Of a DNA stretch of 64,000 nt, positions 54,597 to 64,000 are shown piece after piece. The stretch's first letter is position 1; every line of letters begins with the position of its first letter. The translations under genes were made by a program, and so were the position numbers. The DNA is taken from NCBI RefSeq assembly GCF_028686475.1, contig NZ_JAQUCA010000003.1:1-64000 (forward strand), read 5' to 3'. The stretch is from Giesbergeria sp. (GTDB lineage Bacteria > Pseudomonadota > Gammaproteobacteria > Burkholderiales > Burkholderiaceae_C). The notes under the pieces are model-generated. The model made no database searches. It had not been told where the DNA came from and worked only from the letters and a program-made list of their open reading frames with translations.

Positions 54597-55938
54597 ATGC
54601 CAACCCCTGTGTGTTTAAGCCCACCAAATTAATATTGTGGGCATTGGTATCGCTGGCAGCAACCCAAGCCACTGCATCGGCGGGGGTGTATTGGCCCGCA
54701 TCCAAGCCCGCCACCAAACCTTGCAAGATGCTGTTATCAGGGGCTGTGTGGTAGAGCTGCTGGTACAGGTGCGCGATGATTTGCGTATGGCTGGCGTTGG
54801 GGCCAAGTACCAGTTGCCAAGCCAGCTGGTTTAACTGCGCGGCGCTGAGGCCAGCGTCAACGGCATCCAAGGCGACGCCTACCCAATCGGGGCGATTCAG
54901 TCCAGCAGCCCCCAACACCGCCCCAATCAAACGCGCCGCTGTGCCAGCAGCAGCGTCCAAATCCAAGGCCACGCTGGTGTCTAAAAACTGGAGCCGCTCT
55001 ATATTATTCAAGGTATCTAAGCCATCGCGGCCTGCAGTGTGGTCTTGCAACTGCCAATCTGCGCCTTGGCGACTGAGGGTGTAATCGGCGCGCAAGCCTT
55101 GCAGCACCACGGTATCAAGGCCCTGTAAACCATCAAAAACCTCATCGGTGGTGCGACTGAACAGGGTGTCATTGTAGGGGGTGCCCTGTTGCAATACAGG
55201 CTCGGTGCCCAGACTCAGGGTGGGGCCGTACAGTGAGTGGAGACCCCAGTTTCCGCCCAGGCCGTCGCGGCCATAAGTCCAGTCTAACGCGAGGAGGTCG
55301 TAAGACTGAAACTGCGCTTTGAAACCACCCCGGTCGGTATAAGACATGACCGTGTTATTGGTATGGTCTTCGGCTGCGGGCAAGGGATAGGTCGTATCAA
55401 ACGGGTGCCCCAAGCCCAACATGTGGCCGATTTCGTGCAGCAAGACTTCGTAGCCCGCCGAGCCAGCTACTGGCTGTTGGTTGATATTGGCGTGTTCTAC
55501 GTTGTCTAAATAAACCAGCGTTTCCGGGTCTAGCCCAGTCAATACGTTGTTTTGATCCACGTTGTAGTGGTAATAGGCGGAGGTCTTTCCAGCCGTAGTG
55601 CTGCCAGCAAGGTTGGTGGCAGCAAAATGCACATCGGCAAAGCTGCTGCTATTGACTTCAGTAAAGACAATGCCGGTAACACTGCTGGCATATTGCAAAA
55701 TTTGCCGCGCAGCTTGTTGTTGTGTGGCATTAAAGCGCGTGACCGGCTGCGCGGTCTCCCCATCGATGGTGCTGCCCGTACTGGCATCAAAGGTGTAATA
55801 CAAAACGTTGCGGCCATCGGGAAAGAAATTCCAGACAGCAGGGAAATCAAGCAGCGCATCAACCCGGTAATCGCCCGAGTACACCACGGTTTCGAGGTCA
55901 GCGGCAGTCACGGCCATAGGAGCAAATACCCAATCCAT
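54583..55938 (-). CDS. Secreted zinc metalloprotease (M10-like) with DUF4214 C-terminus
   Basis: A 451-residue protein with the metzincin zinc site HEIGHMLGLGH near residue 170 and a serralysin-like Met-turn region (TVMSYTDRGG). A beta-rich linker with YNDTLFSRTTDEVFDGLQGLDTV resembles RTX/hemolysin-type repeats, and a DUF4214-like C-terminal domain (AAGLNRPDWVGVALDAVD...) follows. There is no N-terminal signal peptide, as in proteins exported by type I secretion through a C-terminal signal. No ABC exporter genes are near. The start may be Met 1 (55938) or Met 8 (55917). An intrinsic terminator ends two bases before the first. Confidence 0.82.
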   Translation of the reverse strand: MDWVFAPMAVTAADLETVVYSGDYRVDALLDFPAVWNFFPDGRNVLYYTFDASTGSTIDGETAQPVTRFNATQQQAARQILQYASSVTGIVFTEVNSSSFADVHFAATNLAGSTTAGKTSAYYHYNVDQNNVLTGLDPETLVYLDNVEHANINQQPVAGSAGYEVLLHEIGHMLGLGHPFDTTYPLPAAEDHTNNTVMSYTDRGGFKAQFQSYDLLALDWTYGRDGLGGNWGLHSLYGPTLSLGTEPVLQQGTPYNDTLFSRTTDEVFDGLQGLDTVVLQGLRADYTLSRQGADWQLQDHTAGRDGLDTLNNIERLQFLDTSVALDLDAAAGTAARLIGAVLGAAGLNRPDWVGVALDAVDAGLSAAQLNQLAWQLVLGPNASHTQIIAHLYQQLYHTAPDNSILQGLVAGLDAGQYTPADAVAWVAASDTNAHNINLVGLNTQGLAFVPV

Positions 55939-55940
55939 AG

Positions 55941-55972
55941 AAAAAAGCCCCGTGGCGGTTTAGCCACGGGGC
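55941..55972 (-). terminator. Intrinsic terminator after the secreted Ig-like gene
   Basis: GCCCCGTGGC (55947-55956) and GCCACGGGGC (55963-55972) form a perfect 10-bp stem with a six-base loop. On the minus strand six T follow. It lies 45 bp after the stop of the secreted-protein gene and only two bases before the first Met of the metalloprotease gene, so expression of the protease depends on readthrough or on an unseen promoter. Confidence 0.88.
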
Positions 55973-56016
55973 ACAGGGGAGAATACCAAAAAAAGAACCA
56001 ACCCCTGCTGGCGCTG

Positions 56017-57126
56017 TTATTTCACCAGATTACGGAAAGTGATAGGGCTTTCGGTTTGGCCAAAGCCGGTGCCCGGTGCAATCGGGCGTTGGCTGGTCAC
56101 ACTGCCCGCCGAGATGCCACCCATGACCGCATTCACTGGAGCTACGCTAGAAGTGCCATCTGCGTGCACCGTCAGCTCAAACACTGTCCAGACATCATCC
56201 TCCCCCACATAGGTGGCCGCTGGGGGGGTGAAGTTGTAAGTTTGGCCACCGCCAAACTCTAAGCGTACATTGGCCCCTGAGTTACCAATATTTTCAGAAC
56301 CCGCATAATGGTGTACCGAGTAACGATAAACGCCCGGTTGTAAAGCCCCGGTGGTGTCGGTAGGTGGGCAGGTAACGGTTTCTGGCCCCAGCGAGTCAAC
56401 ATCATCTACATCCAAAGCACACTGATTACCAGTGGTTGGCTCGCCATAGAACACATGCCAGCGGCCACCATCGGCGGCAGGGCCGGTCATGTGAGAATCT
56501 AAATCGCGTGGGTTTTCGCCCCAAGTCAGGATGGTACGGAATTGACCTCTACCCAAACCACCGCCGCTACCCTCGGCCGGCGAGAGAGCCACGGCCAATT
56601 GGTTCGGGCCAGTGCATTGCAGCGTGGCAGTTTGACTGGCCGAGGTGTAGTTGGCCGCAGACACCGAGAGGCTGGCTGCACCCTGCGGCAGTTGCGCGAA
56701 GGTGGCAACGCCCAAGGCGTTGGTGGTGGCAGTGCGGCTACCGATGGTGACTGACGCATTGCTCAGGGGAGCAGCAGCACCGCGCACGGCATCATAGATC
56801 GTGACTACCGCTTCAGCACAGTTTTCGACCCCTTGGCCGCCCGTTTGCTGGATGCCCATAGGAATCAGATGCAGCGTGGCTGGGTCAAAACGGAAAGTAA
56901 CGTTGTAATTGCTGGTGACCGTGGTGCTGGTTCCGGGTTGGAAGGGATTGGGCACGGCGGTCAGTACGCGCACATTCTCAATCAGCACATCCTGCTGATT
57001 CATGCCAGTGCCTCGGGTACTGGAAAAATCAATCACTGTGCCTTGGGCCACTGCTCCTAAGCTAAAAACAGCACCACAAACCGCCGCTATGGCTGTACGA
57101 GCCACATTTTGAGTTACTTTACGCAT
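56017..57126 (-). CDS. Secreted protein with Ig-like and YfaP/DUF2135-like domains
   Basis: A 369-residue exported protein with a signal peptide (ARTAIAAVCGAVFSLGAVAQ). The middle contains a carboxypeptidase-regulatory or bacterial Ig-like domain (ASVTIGSRTATTNALGVATF). The C-terminal part, LTWGENPRDLDSHMTGPAAD with ALDVDDVDSLGPETVTCP and YRYSVHHYAGSENIG, resembles YfaP/DUF2135-type domains found in surface proteins. The strong ribosome site GGAGGGAAATC precedes the ATG. It is followed by a terminator and then the metalloprotease gene. The function is unknown. Adhesion or a partner of the protease are possible. Confidence 0.72.
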   Translation of the reverse strand: MRKVTQNVARTAIAAVCGAVFSLGAVAQGTVIDFSSTRGTGMNQQDVLIENVRVLTAVPNPFQPGTSTTVTSNYNVTFRFDPATLHLIPMGIQQTGGQGVENCAEAVVTIYDAVRGAAAPLSNASVTIGSRTATTNALGVATFAQLPQGAASLSVSAANYTSASQTATLQCTGPNQLAVALSPAEGSGGGLGRGQFRTILTWGENPRDLDSHMTGPAADGGRWHVFYGEPTTGNQCALDVDDVDSLGPETVTCPPTDTTGALQPGVYRYSVHHYAGSENIGNSGANVRLEFGGGQTYNFTPPAATYVGEDDVWTVFELTVHADGTSSVAPVNAVMGGISAGSVTSQRPIAPGTGFGQTESPITFRNLVK

Positions 57127-57297
57127 GATTTCCCTCCACTAATTGACCACTCCGGGTCGTTTACAGGTAGAAACATAATAACCCAGCTTAACGGCATTAG
57201 GGAAGCTTTTTTTGCTTTTCGTCATTCCGTGTGGAATTTGACTGAAAGAATCGACAGTAGTAGGCCCTGTGGTCATGTCGTTAAGGAGGATTAGAAG

Positions 57298-57676
57298 ATG
57301 GGCATGGGTATCGAAGCACTGTTTACCAGCGCACTGGGCTTGCAAGCACCGTGGAGCGTTGAGAAGGTTGAACTGGACACGGTACGCCGACGTATCGACT
57401 TTGAGCTGACCTGCAAGGCCACTCGCCTGCCTTGTCCCCATTGCCAGACAGCCGGGCAAGGGGTGCATGACCGCCTGCAGCGCCAGTGGAGGCAGCGGCT
57501 GTTGTTTGCGTGTGAGGGACGCGTGGTGGACTTCGCCGCTGACCTTCAAGCCCACGGTGGTGACCCCACGCAGATCGAGCAGGTCTGCCAGGACACGAGT
57601 GCGGCCTATGCCAAGGGCGTGGCGCAGGCCTTGCCCCAGGCACAGATCAGCTACGACTGCTTCCACGTCATCGCTA
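57298..57676 (+). pseudogene. ISL3-family transposase, N-terminal remnant with internal deletion
   Basis: The reading has an ISL3-type N-terminus: a long VEKVELDTVRRRIDFEL strand, a CPHC zinc-ribbon part, then GVAQALPQAQISYDCFHVIA just before the first catalytic region. The segment between the zinc ribbon and FACEGR is much too short, so part has been deleted. Homology stops near 57676, where an IS630-type fragment begins. A GGAGGATTAGAAG ribosome site precedes the ATG. It cannot be active. Confidence 0.65.
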
Positions 57677-57678
57677 AG

Positions 57679-57873
57679 TCAGCTATAAGAAGTTTTTTCG
57701 AAAAAATTTAACGTATAAAGCCTACCAAAGTTGTCAAAGATGTGCTGAATGTCTTGTTCAAGCTTTTCTTGGGTCCGATGGAACGCATCGAGCCAGCGGT
57801 GTTTCATCATGCGCCACAGGGTCTCGATGCGATTGAGTTCGGGGCTGTACGTGGGCAAAAAGTGCAGCGTCAC
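57679..57873 (-). pseudogene. IS630-family transposase, C-terminal remnant
   Basis: Leftward 64-codon fragment with FLPTYSPELNRIETLWRMMKHRW, the conserved DDE-superfamily end of IS630 transposases that carries the catalytic Glu in NRIE. The upstream two thirds of the gene is missing. The fragment ends where the ISL3 remnant is cut, at CTA, consistent with IS630 insertion at TA and later decay of its other side. Confidence 0.75.
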
Positions 57874-57879
57874 ACCACG

Positions 57880-58217
57880 TTACTCAAGCAGTTTGAGTTC
57901 CCCTTGGATAGCCTTGGCCTTGTGACGCGCGCAAAATTGCGCCCGTTGCCCTTGCTGGCGCTGCTGTGCATGGCCGAGTGCCATTGCCATACGCTCCCGA
58001 AAAGCTGGGAGCGCACCTCGACCACACGCAAGCAACGGCTAGAACAAGCGCATGGCCGGTTGCGGGTACTGCAAAAGTAGGCCCCTTTGGCCTGCGCTTA
58101 CCAAACTGCCACAGGCCCATACAGGGGGGTCACTTTTCTTTTTGTTGGTTCTTTTGGCAAAAAATCGCCGCTTTCATTCGAGAGTTCGATTTCTGTCGGC
58201 CTCAAGAACAAAGCTGT
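57880..58217. other. Intergenic stretch with no supported gene
   Basis: This 340-bp stretch between the IS630 remnant and arfB contains several short frames on both strands, but none has a ribosome site, a recognised motif or codon use like its neighbours. It is probably decayed mobile-element or formerly coding DNA. I see no clear promoter, RNA gene or terminator in it. Confidence 0.4.
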
Positions 58218-58631
58218 CTAAACTTCTACCTTGCCACGGTTCAATTTGATGCCAGAGCGCAGCAGCTTACCTTCGAGTCGCCGCCGCTTGGAGGCAAAGG
58301 TGGGCTTGGTGGGCCGACGCACCGGAAGCACCACCGATGCTTGGGCAATCAACTCTTGAAGGCGCGCCAAGGCCTCGGCTTTGTTGCCATCTTGGCTGCG
58401 TGACGACTGCGCTTTGATGACGATAACGCCATCTTTGGTGATGCGTTGATCAGGCCAATGAAGCAGCTTTTCCTTCACGGTTGGGGCAAGGGAGGAGCGG
58501 CCAATATCAAAGCGCAAATGGATGGCACTAGAGACCTTATTGACGTTCTGGCCACCCGGCCCTTGGGAACGCACCGCGCTAAACTCTACTTCAGAGAGAT
58601 AAACCACATAGGGCATGGCAGCTGTTTTCAT
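58218..58631 (-). CDS. arfB: Alternative ribosome-rescue factor ArfB (peptidyl-tRNA hydrolase)
   Basis: A 137-residue class I release-factor-like protein with the catalytic GGQ in RSQGPGGQNVNKVSSAIHLR and a basic C-terminal tail (RRRLEGKLLRSGIKLNRGK) that enters the mRNA channel of stalled ribosomes. Length and GGQ position match YaeJ/ArfB. The first Met (58631) gives the usual spacing to GGQ. A second Met five codons later is possible. Confidence 0.93.
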   Translation of the reverse strand: MKTAAMPYVVYLSEVEFSAVRSQGPGGQNVNKVSSAIHLRFDIGRSSLAPTVKEKLLHWPDQRITKDGVIVIKAQSSRSQDGNKAEALARLQELIAQASVVLPVRRPTKPTFASKRRRLEGKLLRSGIKLNRGKVEV

Positions 58632-58643
58632 AAATCAAACGAG

Positions 58644-58668
58644 TAGGGTTGCACGCAACCCAACCTAC
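58644..58668. repeat. Short inverted repeat between arfB and metG
   Basis: GGGTTG-CACG-CAACCC (58646-58661) with flanking GTAGG...CCTAC forms a small stem. It may be a copy of a dispersed intergenic repeat or a weak terminator for leftward metG. No T run follows. Confidence 0.35.
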
Positions 58669-58682
58669 GAGGCTATGTCGTA

Positions 58683-60749
<2,067 letters not shown>

Positions 60750-60902
60750 GGTGGTAAAAAGGGGCAAGGCAGGCGCACTGTGCAGCGCGGAACCAAGCAT
60801 TTTAGGCGGGCGCTGGCTTGCTGCGTAGCCAGATTGCCGCATCTGCACAGGGGTTGGGGCAGTTGGCTAGACTAGCCCATCCCCACAGAAGTGAATACAA
60901 AC

Positions 60903-61994
60903 ATGGAAGTCACAGAACACAGCCTTTTGGCCGCGCTTTCCAGCGTGCTAGACCCCCATACCGGCCAAGATTTCGTCAGTAGCCGGGCGCTACGCAATCT
61001 CAAAATCAACGGCACCCAGGTGGCTTTTGAGGTGGTACTGGGCTACCCGGCCCAAAGTTTGGCCCCGTTGCTGCACAGCCAACTGACCGAGGCCGCCAAA
61101 ACCGTGCCGGGCGTGCAGCAGGTGGAGATTCACATCCACAGCCAAATTACCGCCCATGCGGTGCAGCAGGGTGTACCGCTGATACCCGGTGTGAAAAATA
61201 TCATTGCGGTGGCCTCGGGCAAAGGCGGCGTAGGCAAAAGCACCACAGCCGCCAATTTGGCGCTGGCTTTGGTGGCCGAAGGCGCGCGCGTGGGCGTGTT
61301 AGATGCCGATATTTACGGCCCCAGCCAGCCGATGATGCTCGGCATTGATGCCAAGCCCGACAGCTTGGATGGCAAAACGATGGAGCCATTAGAAAACCAC
61401 GGCGTGCAGGTGATGTCGATTGGCTTTTTGGTCGATGCCGACCAAGCCATGATTTGGCGTGGCCCGATGGCCACCCAAGCGCTAGAGCAACTGCTGCGCC
61501 AAACCAACTGGAAAGATTTGGACTATCTGATTGTCGATATGCCGCCCGGCACGGGGGATATTCAACTCACCTTGAGCCAACGGGTGCCGATTACCGGGGC
61601 CATCATCGTCACCACGCCGCAGGACATTGCCCTGCTGGATGCCAAAAAAGGCATCAAAATGTTTGAGAAGGTGGGCGTGCCTATTTTGGGCTTGATAGAA
61701 AACATGGCGGCCCATGTGTGCAGCCACTGCGGCCATGTAGAACATATTTTTGGTGCCGAGGGCGGCAAGCGCATGGCGGCCCAATATGGCCTGCCCTATC
61801 TGGGCGCTTTGCCGTTGGATATGCAAATTCGCTTGCAGGCCGACCAAGGTTGCCCGACCGTAGTGGCGGCCCCCCACAGCGAGGTGGCCCATATCTACCG
61901 CACCGTGGCGCGCGAGGTAGCCGTGAAAATCGCCCAACAGGCCAAAGATTACTCGGCCAAGTTTCCGACCATTGCCATTAGCAAGAACACCTAG
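60903..61994 (+). CDS. apbC: Iron-sulfur cluster carrier ApbC (Mrp)
   Basis: A 363-residue MinD/Mrp-type P-loop ATPase that carries Fe-S clusters. An N-terminal DUF59/MIP18 domain (residues 1-85) is followed by the deviant Walker A GKGGVGKSTTAANLA near residue 106, DADIYGPSQPMM, and the cluster-binding CxxC in VCSHCGH. ATG 60903 is used. GTG 60891 is an alternative. The stop overlaps that of the convergent GGDEF gene. Confidence 0.94.
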   Translation: MEVTEHSLLAALSSVLDPHTGQDFVSSRALRNLKINGTQVAFEVVLGYPAQSLAPLLHSQLTEAAKTVPGVQQVEIHIHSQITAHAVQQGVPLIPGVKNIIAVASGKGGVGKSTTAANLALALVAEGARVGVLDADIYGPSQPMMLGIDAKPDSLDGKTMEPLENHGVQVMSIGFLVDADQAMIWRGPMATQALEQLLRQTNWKDLDYLIVDMPPGTGDIQLTLSQRVPITGAIIVTTPQDIALLDAKKGIKMFEKVGVPILGLIENMAAHVCSHCGHVEHIFGAEGGKRMAAQYGLPYLGALPLDMQIRLQADQGCPTVVAAPHSEVAHIYRTVAREVAVKIAQQAKDYSAKFPTIAISKNT

Positions 61995-64000
61995 ACATCG
62001 GCCCCCGGCACAGTGGTGGTGCTGTCTTGGTAAGCCACTACGCGGTTGCGCCCCTGTTGCTTGGCTTGGTACAGTGCTTCGTCGGCTTGGGTAAACAGGA
62101 TGTGCGCCGCTTGCGGCACGGTGTCGGTTTCGGCGCAGTGGTATTGCGGCAGGGGGGCAAATACCGGTTGCACGCTGGTCACGCCCACGCTAATCGTGAC
62201 GCAAGCGGCCACCTGCGAGTGGCGATGCTCTAGCGCCAAAGCCTCTATGGCTGCCCGAATGCACTCGGCGGTGCGTTGGGCTTGGGCCGCATCGTTGCCG
62301 GGCAGCAGCACCGAGAACTCTTCGCCGCCATAGCGTGCAGCCAGTTCGCCCGAACGGCAGGCACAGGCGGCAATGGCGGTGGCCACTTGGCGCAGGCACT
62401 CGTCACCGGCAACATGGCCGTAGTGGTCGTTGTAAGACTTGAAATAATCCACATCAATCATCAACAAGGACAACGGCGTGTGGTTACGCATGGCGCGGTG
62501 CCACTCTAGCAGCACATGTTCATCCAACGCACGTCGGTTGGGAATTTGCGTCATCGGATCTAGGCGTACTTTTTCTTCTAGCGCGTTGCGGTAGTTGGCC
62601 AGTTCTTGTTCGGATTGTTTGCGCTCGGTAATGTCTTGGATGGTACCAATCATGCGCGCTACTTGGTTGGCATCATGCCCGTTTTCATACTCGCCCCATA
62701 CTTCTAGCCAACGCTGTTCGTGGTTGTCTAGGCGCTGGATGCGGTATTGCAAGCGCAAAGGGGTGCGCTCGTCGATGGCTTGGCGGTGGGTGTGGATGAC
62801 CTCTGCGCGGTCTTCGGGCACGATGGCGCGCATCCAATCTTCTAGCGTCAAAACGCCTGTGTTGGGCAGGCCAAAAATCTCGGTGGCCATTGAGGACATC
62901 AAAAATTGCTCCTGCGCCAAATCCAGCGCAAAGTAGCCTACCGATGCGGCTTTTTGTGCCCCTTCTAGCCAGCGCATATTGCGCTGCAATTGGGTTTTCA
63001 GTTCACGTTCGCGCCGCCAAGCGCGCCGCTGGCCGTAGGCAAATACCAAGCCCGCCAGCAACAGCAGCAAACTGACGGGCAAACTCAGGGCCAAAATTTC
63101 GCGCAGTTGGGTGTCTGCAAAGGCTTCGGCAATGTCAATTTTGGACACCATAATCCAAGATGAATCCGACACCGCACTGACCATTGCCATGACGTGGTGG
63201 CCTCGGTAGTCGTGCCCATAAAGTATGCCGCGCGCTCCAGCAACGGCTTGCACGATGGGGTCATCGGCTTGCAATTGCGCCAGCTGAAATACGGTGGTAC
63301 CGCCTTGGGAGGAGTGGCGCAGTGGATTGAGGGTGCGTACTTCGTCGCCGTGGCGGCTCAACAAGATGGATTCGGCGGTTTCGCGCGGGGTGGGCCAGGT
63401 TTGCAGCTTGGTATAGAGGCTGGCGCGCACATCACTGACCAACCAAATCGCCCCCACCGGCTCGGTGCCCTCAAACAGCGGCACAATGACGCTCAGAAAC
63501 GGAAACGCAAAAAACGCATCACGCCGAGGCTCTAGCACCGTCACTTGGGCCTGTGCCAAGGCGCTTTCTAGGGCTTGCAGCTCGGGGGTGGGCAGGCGGC
63601 CCGTGGTACTGCCGTTGGGCGTAAGCCACAGCTGGCCCTGTGGGTCGGTTAAATAAACTGCCGTGTATTTGGCCCGCTCTTGCAAAATGCGTAGGCGTTC
63701 TTGCATTCGGTGCGTGAGTACCGTGGCCTCGGGCACTTGCAACCATTGTGCGGCCGATTGGGTAAACAGGCTGTCATCGACCAAAGCGCTGGCATCAATC
63801 AGGCGCTGCTCGCGCCAATCTAATACGCTTTGCGTTTGTAGATAATTAATGGCGTGCAGTTCGCGCTCAATTTGGTGCCGGGTATGCTCTTCGCGGCTTT
63901 GGTACACCTGCGGCAGGCCCCACAGAATGCCGCCCAATGCCAATAGACCCAGTGCCAGCCATAAACGGCTGCGCCAAGTGGGCAATAAACGCCGTAAAAA
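61991..64000 (-). CDS. Diguanylate cyclase with periplasmic sensor and PAS domain (5' end outside window)
   Basis: At least 664 residues: a TM (LWLALGLLALGGILWGLP), a periplasmic dCache-like sensor (about 30-280), TM2 (LALSLPVSLLLLLAGLVFAYG), a PAS/PAC domain ending MIGTIQDITERK, and a GGDEF domain with intact RYGGEEFSVLL and MIDVDYFKSYNDHYGH. It is probably an active c-di-GMP synthase. The first methionine-like codon is TTG at 63985, but the frame stays open to the window edge, so the true start is probably beyond 64000. It is the third GGDEF protein in the window. Confidence 0.85.
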   Translation of the reverse strand, partial: FLRRLLPTWRSRLWLALGLLALGGILWGLPQVYQSREEHTRHQIERELHAINYLQTQSVLDWREQRLIDASALVDDSLFTQSAAQWLQVPEATVLTHRMQERLRILQERAKYTAVYLTDPQGQLWLTPNGSTTGRLPTPELQALESALAQAQVTVLEPRRDAFFAFPFLSVIVPLFEGTEPVGAIWLVSDVRASLYTKLQTWPTPRETAESILLSRHGDEVRTLNPLRHSSQGGTTVFQLAQLQADDPIVQAVAGARGILYGHDYRGHHVMAMVSAVSDSSWIMVSKIDIAEAFADTQLREILALSLPVSLLLLLAGLVFAYGQRRAWRRERELKTQLQRNMRWLEGAQKAASVGYFALDLAQEQFLMSSMATEIFGLPNTGVLTLEDWMRAIVPEDRAEVIHTHRQAIDERTPLRLQYRIQRLDNHEQRWLEVWGEYENGHDANQVARMIGTIQDITERKQSEQELANYRNALEEKVRLDPMTQIPNRRALDEHVLLEWHRAMRNHTPLSLLMIDVDYFKSYNDHYGHVAGDECLRQVATAIAACACRSGELAARYGGEEFSVLLPGNDAAQAQRTAECIRAAIEALALEHRHSQVAACVTISVGVTSVQPVFAPLPQYHCAETDTVPQAAHILFTQADEALYQAKQQGRNRVVAYQDSTTTVPGADV

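Noticed and set aside
57139-57666. A 175-codon leftward frame
   Set aside because: It is the complement of the ISL3 transposase remnant, which has recognisable protein similarity on the plus strand.
57884-58403. Several 65-145 codon frames on both strands between the IS remnants and arfB
   Set aside because: They lack ribosome sites and recognised motifs, overlap each other and partly lie antisense to arfB.

Overview
The window looks like the chromosome of a betaproteobacterium, most likely in Burkholderiales and plausibly Comamonadaceae. The evidence is a GC-rich, densely packed gene set with a type II secretion (gsp) operon, a DUF2946 gene after gspE, panB/panC, scoAB, DctS/DctR with DctA, a single-protein MmeI-like restriction enzyme, and a cytochrome cluster of the SHP/diheme c/cytochrome b type. 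This placement comes from gene content only. I see no rRNA, tRNA or CRISPR array.

Layout. Bases 1-189 hold what looks like an insertion-sequence end and the last 22 codons of an integron integrase (intI). gspJ follows. The rest of the gsp operon (gspK-L-M-N-D-E) resumes only at about 7.2 kb. Between them lie an NAD-dependent aldehyde dehydrogenase gene with a sigma-54 promoter, its divergent AcoR-type activator, and a decayed integron (4.9-7.2 kb). The integron has leftward AT-rich cassette genes, attC-like sites, a GTTGGGC attI-like core, and the first ~57 codons of intI reading rightward. That intI fragment is fused in frame to gspK. intI fragments therefore sit directly upstream of both gspJ and gspK, which is the most unusual structure in the window.

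From 15 to 28 kb: an AhpD-like protein, a 7TM-DISM diguanylate cyclase, a small MGMT-family protein, a PAS-LuxR regulator divergent from scoAB with an 11-bp perfect inverted repeat between them, an orphan cytosine-C5 methyltransferase with an amber codon in its N-terminal HTH, an HD-GYP protein, an RluA-type pseudouridine synthase, a Cache/PAS/GGDEF protein and an lrgAB/cidAB-like pair. Three GGDEF proteins and one HD-GYP protein make the window rich in c-di-GMP signalling.

From 28.6 to 37.6 kb: an SHP - diheme c - cytochrome b - response regulator - histidine kinase operon, then dctP divergent from dctS-dctR, and dctA convergent with dctR across a strong hairpin terminator. From 37.7 to 48 kb: dtd, a CDF transporter and dbpA in one operon, a Fic protein, a DUF4010 membrane protein, panB and panC separated by a terminator, and secA. 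From 48 to 64 kb: an MmeI-like restriction-modification protein, a polyprenyl-phosphate sugar-1-phosphate transferase and two family-2 glycosyltransferases, a HExxHxxGxxH metalloprotease and a secreted Ig/YfaP-like protein, ISL3 and IS630 remnants, arfB, metG, apbC (mrp) and a 5'-truncated diguanylate cyclase.
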